64,000 nucleotides of DNA from Streptomyces microflavus (GTDB taxonomy: Bacteria > Actinomycetota > Actinomycetes > Streptomycetales > Streptomycetaceae). A program made the translations under genes and the position numbers. Below the pieces are notes generated by a model. That model was not told where the DNA came from, ran no database searches, and saw only the letters and a program-made list of their open reading frames with translations. Numbering within the stretch: position 1 is the first letter of the stretch; each line of letters begins with the position of its first letter. This document shows positions 26,277-33,338 of this stretch, piece after piece. Location: the NCBI RefSeq assembly GCF_014650075.1, contig NZ_BMUG01000006.1:372001-436000 (forward strand), in the 5' to 3' direction.

Positions 26277-27419
26277 TCACAGGACTCCGTTCGGCAGATT
26301 GCTGTTCTGTCCGCTGAGTGGTGCAGCGGACGGGGGAACTTGGGGGGAGGGGCGGAGCAGCGGCTCGATCCGTCTCAGCCCCTCGGTCACGGCCTCGGGA
26401 TCGCGGGCGAAACAGATCCGGAAACCGTCCGAGGCCCCGAGGGTCTCGCCGGGCATCAGCAGCACCCCGGCGTCCAGCACCCGGCGGCACAGCGCGAGCG
26501 GCTGCTCCCCGGTGGTCAGCCGGAGCCAGGCGAAGGGGGTGTTCTCGGGCTCCACGAGCTGCACCGCGTCGGCGTTGCGCTCCGCGAACTCCCTTACCAG
26601 CTTCAGCCCTTGGCCGGTCAGCTCCGCGTAGTGGCGCAGATAGCGGTCCCGGTGGTCCAGGACATCGCAGGCCAGCGTCTCGCAGAGCACCGAATTGGCG
26701 ATGGTGGAGAGGAACTTGCGCCGCGCGCACCCCTCGACGACCTCCGGCGGCCCGTACAGCCAGCCGACCCGCAGACCGGGGAAGCCGTACACCTTGGAGA
26801 GGCTGGAGACCGAGATCACCCGGTCACTGGAGCGTGCGGGGGAGTCCCTCAGGTCGAGCGCGTACTCCTCGTCCAGCAGCAGATAGGCGTCCCGCCGCTC
26901 CGCCAGCTCCAGCAGCCCCTTCAGGTCCGCGTCCGCGATCCGCCGGCCGGTCGGGTTGCAGGGGGAGTTGGCGACGATCAGCCGCAGACCGGGGCCGGCC
27001 AGCGCGGCGGCGGCCTCGACGTCGAAGGTCAGATCCTCGCGGTAGGGGGCGCAGTCGACCTGGCAGCCCAGATCGGCGGTGATGTCCCAGGACTGCTGCC
27101 ACCCCGGACGGAAGACGATCACCTGCGCACCGGGGGCGAGCAGGGTGGCGTAGACGAGGTAGAGGGCCTGCTGCGCCCCCTGGGTGATGAGTACGGAGGC
27201 GGGATCGCCGTCGTAGAGGCCCGCGACCCGGTCGCGCAGCGCGCCGATGCCCCGGTCGTGTCCGTAGTCCAGCTCCAGACCGGGGTCGACGGTGAGGTCG
27301 TCGAGCCGTCCGGGGAGCATGTTGCTGTCCCCGAGGTCGATGTCGAAGCGTCCGGCGGCGTCCTCGAAGACCCACCGCTGCATCGGGTACTCGCCGGCCG
27401 TTCCGGCGGCGGCGGTCAT
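26277..27419 (-). CDS. PLP-dependent aminotransferase-fold enzyme (class I/II, capreomycidine-synthase-like)
   Basis: 380 residues. Fold-type-I landmarks: YGHDRGIGALR, NSPCNPTG (Asn155), LLDEEYALDL (Asp183, Tyr186), SSLSKVYGFPGLRVGW with the PLP lysine at 209 and Arg217. It reminds me of VioD-type capreomycidine synthases and aspartate-aminotransferase relatives, which use hydroxylated amino acids made by an Fe/2OG enzyme; such an enzyme is two genes upstream. Could transaminate, cyclise or eliminate on the modified residue; not decidable. Overlaps the DapF-like gene (ATGA) and is 2 bases from the C-A-T NRPS start. Confidence 0.82.
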   Translation of the reverse strand: MTAAAGTAGEYPMQRWVFEDAAGRFDIDLGDSNMLPGRLDDLTVDPGLELDYGHDRGIGALRDRVAGLYDGDPASVLITQGAQQALYLVYATLLAPGAQVIVFRPGWQQSWDITADLGCQVDCAPYREDLTFDVEAAAALAGPGLRLIVANSPCNPTGRRIADADLKGLLELAERRDAYLLLDEEYALDLRDSPARSSDRVISVSSLSKVYGFPGLRVGWLYGPPEVVEGCARRKFLSTIANSVLCETLACDVLDHRDRYLRHYAELTGQGLKLVREFAERNADAVQLVEPENTPFAWLRLTTGEQPLALCRRVLDAGVLLMPGETLGASDGFRICFARDPEAVTEGLRRIEPLLRPSPQVPPSAAPLSGQNSNLPNGVL

Positions 27420-28318
27420 CGGCCGGCCTCCGGGGTGCGGTCCAGCCGGGCGCGCAGCGGCGGGGCGAACACACCCGTCGCCACCTGCTGGGATTCCCCG
27501 GTCAGGGTCACCGACCCGTCCGGGGCGAGGGCCACGCCCACACTGCCGCCGGGCATCCTGACCTCCACCCGGTCCGCGCAGAGCCCCAGTTCGCGGGCGG
27601 CGGAGGCGGCGGCGCAGGCGCTGCTGCCCGAGGCCAGCGCGTAACCGGCGCCACGCTCGTACACCTCGATCTCCAGCAGCTCGCGGCTCACCACCCGCAG
27701 GAACGTCACATTGGTGCGGCCCGGGAAGCGGGCGTGTCCGGCGATCAGCGGGCCCAGGCTCCGGGCCAGTTCGGGGGTGGGCTCGGCCACGGGCACCACC
27801 GTGTGCGGGTTGCCGTTGTGGAGTGCGGTCACCGTGAGCTTGTGCTCCCCGACCGTCAGCGGCACGGAGAGCGTCGGCCCCTCGGCGGGGGTGCCGTCCT
27901 CGTCCAGCAGTGGCAGGGCGGCGGCGTCGAACGTGGGTCGTCCCAGGCCTACTTGTACGATCCCGGCGGCCGCGTCGAGGATCTGTACGGGGCTGTCGCC
28001 GGCGGTCGTGCGGAGCGTGAACGGCTCACCGCCCGCCCAGGCCTGCGGCTCGAGCTCGGCCAGGTGCAGGGCGAACATCCGCAGCCCGTTGCCGCTGCGC
28101 TCGCAGACGCTGCCGTCCGAGTTGAAGAGGGCCAGCGGGACCGGGACCCCGGGGCGGGGCTCCTCCAACGGGCCGTGCAGCACCCCGTCCGCGCCGATGC
28201 CGAAGTGCCGGTCGCAGACGAGCCGTACGGACTCCGGCGTGACGGGGAGGTCGGTGTAGCGGGGGTCGATCACCACGTAGTCGTTGCCCAGTGCCTGATA
28301 CTTGAAGAAGTCGGTCAT
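27416..28318 (-). CDS. DapF-fold protein lacking both catalytic cysteines
   Basis: 300 residues homologous to diaminopimelate epimerase along the whole chain: FFKYQALGNDYVVIDPR, FGIGADGV, FNSDGS, HNGNPHTVV and YERGAGYALAS. In true DapF the two acid/base cysteines lie in CGNGxRC and ACGSGxC. Here both are serine: Ser75 in RSGNGLRM and Ser230 in ASGSSAC. The two-thiol proton-relay mechanism cannot operate, so I expect a different reaction (for example isomerisation, dehydration or ring chemistry) or binding only. The housekeeping dapF must lie elsewhere. Second-to-last tailoring gene before the NRPS genes, coupled to the aminotransferase gene. Confidence 0.85.
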   Translation of the reverse strand: MTDFFKYQALGNDYVVIDPRYTDLPVTPESVRLVCDRHFGIGADGVLHGPLEEPRPGVPVPLALFNSDGSVCERSGNGLRMFALHLAELEPQAWAGGEPFTLRTTAGDSPVQILDAAAGIVQVGLGRPTFDAAALPLLDEDGTPAEGPTLSVPLTVGEHKLTVTALHNGNPHTVVPVAEPTPELARSLGPLIAGHARFPGRTNVTFLRVVSRELLEIEVYERGAGYALASGSSACAAASAARELGLCADRVEVRMPGGSVGVALAPDGSVTLTGESQQVATGVFAPPLRARLDRTPEAGR

Positions 28319-28344
28319 GACTCGTCTCAGGTAGGTGGCGGGGG

Positions 28345-28386
28345 ACGGGGCCGTTCCCGGTGAGGTCCGGACGGGAACGGCCCCGT
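28345..28386 (-). terminator. Perfect 15-bp hairpin inside the peptide operon (possible attenuator)
   Basis: ACGGGGCCGTTCCCG and CGGGAACGGCCCCGT, with a 12-base loop, fill most of the space between the dioxygenase stop (28390) and the DapF-like start (28318). As strong as the other terminators in the window, it could partly stop transcription and set a higher level for the two oxygenase genes than for the NRPS genes, or protect their mRNA 3' end. Confidence 0.65.
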
Positions 28387-28389
28387 ACA

Positions 28390-29082
28390 TCAGGCGTCCT
28401 GCGCTTCGAGGGCCGCCGCGTCGTGCTCCTCGCCGTACCACTTCTCCGCCCAGCGGGAGAAGGCGATGATCACGATGTCGCGGTGGCCCGGTCCGCCGTC
28501 GGCGGAGAGGACGTCGGTCACGTCATGGGCGAGCCCCCGGTCGTCCAGCAGGACCGCCTGGCCGGCGTCGAGCGTGCCCGACCAGAAGGGCGCCTCCGCC
28601 CCCGGCTTCCACAGCCGGGTGGTGCCGCCCGCCACGTTCACCTTGTTCAGGATGGCGATCATGACGAACTCGTGCCCGTCGTGGTGCACCCCTTCCGGGG
28701 TGAGCGGGCCGGGCCTGCCGCCCTCGGCACGGGTCCGGTTCTGGTGCACGTTGATCTGCCACGGCTCGGACCGGTCCAGGCCGAGTTCGCGGATGCCCTC
28801 GGAGATCAGCGGGGTGAAGTCCACCTCGATCGGCTCGTAGACGCGGCGGATGCCGCCGCCGACCGAGTTGAACTTCTTGTACGTGGTGTAGTCGCGGTGC
28901 GGAAGCCGCTTGAACGACCAGTTCTCGTCCTCGGCGGGCGTGAGCTTGTACTGCGAGAACCGCTTGAAACGGGTCCCGTTGCCCATGTAGTCGTCGACCG
29001 GGCAGTTGTCGTAGCTGGGCAGGATGTCGGGTGCGACCTCGGGCAGGTCGATGACGGTGAATCCTTCGGCGCCGAGCGGCAT
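28390..29082 (-). CDS. Fe(II)/2-oxoglutarate dioxygenase (2OG-Fe_Oxy_2 family)
   Basis: 230 residues from the ATG at 29082, with GGAGGGGAG upstream. The facial triad is H133-x-D135 in PEGVHHDGHEF and His186 in LDDRGLAHDVTDV; the 2OG-binding Arg is Arg201 in GHRDIVIIAF. NKVNVAGGTTRLW is the family's central strand. The same Pfam family (PF10014) includes free-amino-acid hydroxylases such as isoleucine 4-hydroxylase. It sits directly after the diiron oxidase gene, so the two probably act in sequence on one amino acid. Hydroxylation, desaturation or ring closure are all possible. Confidence 0.86.
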   Translation of the reverse strand: MPLGAEGFTVIDLPEVAPDILPSYDNCPVDDYMGNGTRFKRFSQYKLTPAEDENWSFKRLPHRDYTTYKKFNSVGGGIRRVYEPIEVDFTPLISEGIRELGLDRSEPWQINVHQNRTRAEGGRPGPLTPEGVHHDGHEFVMIAILNKVNVAGGTTRLWKPGAEAPFWSGTLDAGQAVLLDDRGLAHDVTDVLSADGGPGHRDIVIIAFSRWAEKWYGEEHDAAALEAQDA

Positions 29083-29114
29083 GTGCTCTCCCCTCCTGGT
29101 GGGTGGTGGTGGAA

Positions 29115-30161
29115 TCAGGCGGTGATCGACGGCATGCGCTCGTCCAGGTACGTCGCCGAGGAGTTGAGCCGCCACAGGATGCCGCGGGCAATGGCCCGGC
29201 GCATCCTGGGGGACTCGGCGGCGGGCAGCACCACGTTGTGGAACCAGCCCTGGGCGTGCTGGGAGTCGATGGTGATGTGCAGGCGGTGGTAGACGATGCC
29301 GACGTCCGGCAGGCCGAGCCGCTCCCAGGCGTGCACGACCTGGACGAACCGGTCCGGCGCCATCCACTCGGTCATGCCGAGGTAGCCGACGGCCTCGGGG
29401 TACAGGGCGCGGTAACGGCACAGCAGCACCGCGAGGTTGCCGTTGAGGAGGGAGTTGGCGGTGAGCGAGCGCTCCAGCTCCTCGTCCGGGATCTCGAAGA
29501 CCTCGAAGATCTTGTTGAAGAGGGTGGTGTGGACCTGGGCGTGGTCGCCGTTGCCCATCTCGTCCCAGAAGTTGGAGGCGATCTCCATCTTCGCCGCACC
29601 CGCCGTACCGACCTGCATCATCGCCAGCAGATCGTCGAAGCGGCCGTCGACCACGGACTCCTGCATCACGTAGTTGCGCAGGTCGGACTCGTCGGCCTGG
29701 TTGCGGATGAACTCGTGGTAGTAGGGGTGCTTGTACACCCGGTGCTCACGCGCGGTCTTCTTCAGCCAGGAGAGGTAGGCCCGCGGTTCGGTGGGGGCCT
29801 CCTCCAGCAGCCCCGGCTCGATCAGCCGGTCCTGCGCCTCGGCGGTCGCGGCCTCCAGCTGCCGGCCGAGCTCGTGCACGACGACCGAGCCCTCGGCCGT
29901 CTCCTGATCCGTGAGCTTGGTGTGCAGCCGGTAGACCCGGTCGAGCAGGAACTGCTGCGCGTACAGGGCCTGCTGGTCATTGGCGGCGGCGGCCTTGTTG
30001 ATCTCGGCCACCCGGCCGAGCAGGGCGGTGCGCGCTTCGCCCGCGAACTGCGAGTCGACCTTGTCGGCTGCTGTGGCGAGTAATGCGGTGACCTCGTCGA
30101 CGGTGGTCAGAAAACGGGTGGCGGGCTCGGCCTCGACCCGGGAAGTACCAACTTCGAGCAT
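29115..30161 (-). CDS. Haem-oxygenase-like diiron oxidase (iron-containing redox enzyme family)
   Basis: 348 residues from the ATG at 30161 (AAGGGGAAG upstream); first gene of the operon. After a roughly 120-residue N-terminal helical extension comes an HDO-fold domain. Likely metal ligands: Glu168 in MQESVVDGRF, Glu201 and His211 in FWDEMGNGDHAQVH, and the trio His295, Asp299, His302 in HITIDSQH. The E-x9-H and H-x3-D-x2-H spacings fit SznF/BesC-type enzymes. Known members oxidise amines to nitro groups, cleave lysine to allylglycine, or N-oxygenate arginine. Substrate here is unknown; an amino acid is likely from context. Confidence 0.87.
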   Translation of the reverse strand: MLEVGTSRVEAEPATRFLTTVDEVTALLATAADKVDSQFAGEARTALLGRVAEINKAAAANDQQALYAQQFLLDRVYRLHTKLTDQETAEGSVVVHELGRQLEAATAEAQDRLIEPGLLEEAPTEPRAYLSWLKKTAREHRVYKHPYYHEFIRNQADESDLRNYVMQESVVDGRFDDLLAMMQVGTAGAAKMEIASNFWDEMGNGDHAQVHTTLFNKIFEVFEIPDEELERSLTANSLLNGNLAVLLCRYRALYPEAVGYLGMTEWMAPDRFVQVVHAWERLGLPDVGIVYHRLHITIDSQHAQGWFHNVVLPAAESPRMRRAIARGILWRLNSSATYLDERMPSITA

Positions 30162-30707
30162 CTGCTTCCCCTTGTATTTCACCTGGTGACTGTGACGTGC
30201 CGTATGTGTCGTGCGGATAGCCGTCTGTCGTGCTGAGGAGAGAGAGGAGGAAGGGGGATCGCACCGCACACGGCCCACAGGTGCGGGGCAGGGTGTGTGC
30301 CAGAACGGCAGAGGCGGTCAATGCGCGCCCATACTGCACGCAGGGCTCTGGGCAGACTCTGTACGCGGTCTATATGGATTCCAGCCACCGGGCGGGGTGC
30401 CGGTCGAGGCGGCCGGCACCCTGGTCAAGGCATGGCAAAGAGGGCGCGCAGTACGGGACCGTATCCGTACTGCGCGCCCTCGATCAGGGATGACGCACAG
30501 GTGGTGCGCCGGGGTGTCGCTCGGGTGACAGGGACCGCGGCGGCGGCGATCGGCACCGGGGGAGAGCGTCTCCTTCAGGTCAGAAGACGGTCCCCGGGAC
30601 CTTCACCACCGCACTGGCATCGCACAGCCGCCGCGGCCTCGTCGTCCTGCCCGCGCCGCGCGGCACCCCTCATCCGGGTGCGCGGCACAGGCAGGGGCTT
30701 GGTGGAC
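30162..30707. other. 546-bp intergenic region, operon promoter side
   Basis: Holds the promoter of the minus-strand peptide operon and the 3' end of the catalase unit. A TTGACC hexamer on the minus strand near 30329 is a possible -35 but has only a weak -10 (ACACAC). No gene is convincing: the ORFs here have irregular codon use. Besides the hairpin at 30440-30481, an imperfect bulged stem near 30653-30686 just beyond the catalase stop may end katA mRNA. Confidence 0.45.
30440..30481. terminator. Perfect 17-bp hairpin between katA and the peptide operon
   Basis: Left arm GAGGGCGCGCAGTACGG (30440-30456), 8-base loop, right arm exactly complementary (30465-30481). It lies about 230 bases beyond the catalase stop and 280 bases upstream of the oxidase gene, so it insulates the cluster from read-through or acts as an operator. 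Confidence 0.6.
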
Positions 30708-32165
30708 CTAGTCCTCGCGCAGGGCGCGGACGGCCTCCTCGACGCGCTTGCCGTAGTCGGCGTCGGCGGCGTGGAAGTGGGCGAGGTTCTTCTCGATCAC
30801 ATCGTCGCGGGTGACCTGCGAGAGGCCTCCGGCGATGGTGGCGACCAGACGGCCCTTCTCGTCCTCCGACATCAGCCGGAAGAGCTCGCCCGCCTGGAAG
30901 AAGTCGTCGTCCTTGGTGTGGGCGGGCGTCTCGTATGTGCCCGTCCAGCCGTGGATCGCGAGCGGGGCGGCGAGCGCCGCGTCGGTCTGCGCCGGGCCGG
31001 CGTACGAGTTGGGCTCGTAGTTCTTGTCGTGGCGCGAGCCGTAGCGGGTGGCGTGCACCCCGTCGCGGCCGTAGTTGTCGACCTCGGCCGCCTTGGGGGC
31101 GTTCACCGGCAGCTGGGTGTGGTTGACGCCCAGCCGGTAGCGGTGCGCGTCGGCGTAGGCGAACAGCCGGCCCTGGAGCATCTTGTCCGGGGACGGACCG
31201 ATGCCGGGCACGAAGTTGTTCGGCGAGAACGCGGCCTGCTCCACCTCGGCGAAGACGTTGTCCGGGTTCCGGTCCAGCACCAGCCGGCCGACCCGCTGGA
31301 GCGGGTAGTCGCTGTGCGGCCACACCTTGGTGAGGTCGAACGGGTTGAACCGGTACTCCGCGGCCTCGGCGGCCGGCATCACCTGGACGTGCAGCGTCCA
31401 GGACGGGTTGACGCCCCGCTCGATGGCCTGGAGCAGGTCCGTCTGGTGCGAGTTGGCGTCCTTGCCGACGAGCTCGGCGGCCTGCTCGCCGGAGAGGGAG
31501 CGCACACCCTGGTTGGTCTTGAAGTGGTACTTGACGAAGAAGGCCTCGCCCTCGGCGTTCGTCCACTGGTAGGTGTGCGAGCCGTAGCCGTTCATGTGGC
31601 GGTACGAGGCGGGGATGCCGCGGTCGCCCATCAGCCAGGTGACCTGGTGCGTCGCCTCGGGGGAGTGCGCCCAGAAGTCCCAGACGTTGTCCGGCTCCTG
31701 CTTGCCCGTGAAGGGGTCGCGCTTCTGCGAGTGGATGAAGTCGGGGAACTTGATCGGGTCCTTGATGAAGAACACCGGGGTGTTGTTGCCGACCAGGTCG
31801 TAATTGCCCTCGTTCGTATAGAACTTGAGGGCGAAGCCGCGCGGGTCACGGACCGCGTCCGCGCCACCGAGGGAGTCGGCGACGGTGGAGAAGCGGATGA
31901 ACGTCTCGGTCCGTTTGCCCACCTCGGAGAGGAAGTCGGCCCGGGTGAAGCCGGTGACGTCGTCGGTCACCTCGAAGTAGCCGTACGCGCCGGAGCCGCG
32001 GGCGTGGACCACGCGCTCCGGGATGCGCTCACGGTTGAAGCGGGCGAGCTTCTCCAGGAGGTGCTGGTCCTGCAGGAGGATCGGTCCACCCGCACCGGCG
32101 GTGGCGGAGTTCTGGTTGTCGGCGACCGGGGCGCCTGACTCGGTCGTGAGCACACGCTTAGCCAT
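30708..32165 (-). CDS. katA: Monofunctional haem catalase (small subunit, clade 3)
   Basis: 485 residues, the size of small-subunit catalases. The distal His54 is in ERVVHARGSGAYGYF, the distal Asn in GNNTPVFFIKD and the haem-ligand Tyr in RLFAYADAHRYRLG; NADPH-type residues follow. It converts hydrogen peroxide to water and oxygen in the cytosol. Start ATG at 32165 with AAAGG upstream. It is next to glxR/hyi, and its promoter shares an inverted repeat with the uraD and malate synthase promoters, which fits removal of peroxide produced by urate oxidase. Confidence 0.96.
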   Translation of the reverse strand: MAKRVLTTESGAPVADNQNSATAGAGGPILLQDQHLLEKLARFNRERIPERVVHARGSGAYGYFEVTDDVTGFTRADFLSEVGKRTETFIRFSTVADSLGGADAVRDPRGFALKFYTNEGNYDLVGNNTPVFFIKDPIKFPDFIHSQKRDPFTGKQEPDNVWDFWAHSPEATHQVTWLMGDRGIPASYRHMNGYGSHTYQWTNAEGEAFFVKYHFKTNQGVRSLSGEQAAELVGKDANSHQTDLLQAIERGVNPSWTLHVQVMPAAEAAEYRFNPFDLTKVWPHSDYPLQRVGRLVLDRNPDNVFAEVEQAAFSPNNFVPGIGPSPDKMLQGRLFAYADAHRYRLGVNHTQLPVNAPKAAEVDNYGRDGVHATRYGSRHDKNYEPNSYAGPAQTDAALAAPLAIHGWTGTYETPAHTKDDDFFQAGELFRLMSEDEKGRLVATIAGGLSQVTRDDVIEKNLAHFHAADADYGKRVEEAVRALRED

Positions 32166-32207
32166 GTGGCGGGATGACCTTTCGTACGAGCTGCTGACGG
32201 CTTGAGG

Positions 32208-32247
32208 AGCGTAGATTCGCCGCGAGGCAACGTCAACAGTTTGTTGA
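32208..32247 (-). promoter_or_regulatory. katA promoter with TCAACA-N3-TGTTGA operator
   Basis: On the minus strand: -35 TTGACG (32231-32236), 17-base spacer, -10 TACGCT (32208-32213). The perfect inverted repeat TCAACAAACTGTTGA (32233-32247) overlaps the -35. Nearly the same sequence covers the uraD -35 at 43956-43970 and, in degenerate form, the aceB -35 at 63260-63274. Confidence 0.62.
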
Positions 32248-32331
32248 AAACGAAGTGTGTGGTTCCGGGCCGCGGCAGCGCCTGGGCGCGACAGGACAGG
32301 TGTCAGCGCCACCGCGGCCCGGAGATCAGGG

Positions 32332-32366
32332 GGCCCGTCATCCGGGCCGTGGCCCCTTGCGGGGCC
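32332..32366 (-). terminator. Double short hairpin after glxR
   Basis: Two adjacent stems, GGCCCG/CGGGCC (32332-32348) and GGCCCC/GGGGCC (32351-32366), immediately beyond the glxR stop. Confidence 0.5.
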
Positions 32367-32376
32367 GGGGGAAGGG

Positions 32377-33270
32377 TCAGACCTGGGAGCCGGAGAGCCG
32401 CTCGACCGAGCGCAGCAGCGCCGAGTGGTCCAGGCCGCCGTCGCCCTGGGCGCGCAGCGAGGCGACCAGCTGGGCGACCACACCGCCGACGGGCAGGGCC
32501 GCGCCGACGTTGCGGGCGGCGTCGGTCACGATGCCCATGTCCTTGTGGTGCAGGTCGATCCGGAAGCCGGGGGCGAAGTCCCGCTTCAGGAAGTTGTCCT
32601 TCTTGCGGGTCAGCACGGTCGAGCCGGCCAGACCGCCGTTGAGGACGTCCAGCGCGGCGGCGAGGTCGACCCCGGACTTCTCCAGGAAGACCACGGCCTC
32701 GGCGCAGGCCTGGATGTTGACCGCGACGATCAGCTGGTTGGCCGCCTTCACCGTCTGGCCGGAGCCGTGCGGGCCGCAGAGCACGATGGTCTTGCCGAGC
32801 GTCTCCAGGAGCGGCTTCGCGGCGTCGAAGTCCGCCTGCTCACCGCCGACCATGATGGAGAGCACCGCCTCGATGGCACCGGCCTCGCCGCCGGAGACCG
32901 GCGCGTCCAGGACCCGGATGCCCTTCTCGGCCGCGTTCTTGGCGAGGTCCACGGAGGTCTGCGGGGTGATGGAGGACATGTCCACCAGCAGCGCGCCGCG
33001 CTTCGCGTTCTCCAGGATGCCCTCGGGGCCGTAGGCGATGGCCTCGACCTGCGGGGAGGCGGGCACCATCGTGATGACGACATCCGCGTCCCTGACCGCG
33101 TCGGCGATCGAGGAGGCGCCGGTGCCGCCGGCGGCGACCAGCCGGTCGACCTTGTCCTGCTCCAGGGTGTATCCGGTGACGTCGTAACCGGCCTTGATCA
33201 GGTTCTCCGACATGGGGGATCCCATGATGCCGAGACCGATCCAGGCGACCTTGGGGAGGTTGTTGCTCAT
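32377..33270 (-). CDS. glxR: 2-hydroxy-3-oxopropionate (tartronate semialdehyde) reductase
   Basis: 297-residue beta-hydroxyacid dehydrogenase. The Rossmann motif is IGLGIMGSPM, the substrate-binding strand is VLDAPVSGGEAGA, and the catalytic lysine lies in GQTVKAANQL. It reduces tartronate semialdehyde, made by Gcl or by Hyi, to glycerate with NAD(P)H. Start ATG at 33270 preceded by GGAAGG. Directly downstream of hyi (68-base gap), so both are in one operon under the paired operator boxes at 34196. Confidence 0.92.
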   Translation of the reverse strand: MSNNLPKVAWIGLGIMGSPMSENLIKAGYDVTGYTLEQDKVDRLVAAGGTGASSIADAVRDADVVITMVPASPQVEAIAYGPEGILENAKRGALLVDMSSITPQTSVDLAKNAAEKGIRVLDAPVSGGEAGAIEAVLSIMVGGEQADFDAAKPLLETLGKTIVLCGPHGSGQTVKAANQLIVAVNIQACAEAVVFLEKSGVDLAAALDVLNGGLAGSTVLTRKKDNFLKRDFAPGFRIDLHHKDMGIVTDAARNVGAALPVGGVVAQLVASLRAQGDGGLDHSALLRSVERLSGSQV

Positions 33271-33338
33271 GAGGGTGCCTTCCTGAAAAACGTGTGTACG
33301 TAAGGGGGTTGGGCTCACCCCGTGGTGGGCTCCGCCGG

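Noticed and set aside
22912..26631. A 1239-codon open frame antisense to the C-A-T NRPS
   Set aside because: The opposite strand has every NRPS core motif in order; this frame is compositional only.
27416..28318. Annotating the DapF-fold gene as the housekeeping lysine-pathway epimerase
   Set aside because: Both catalytic cysteines are serine and it is embedded in the NRPS operon.
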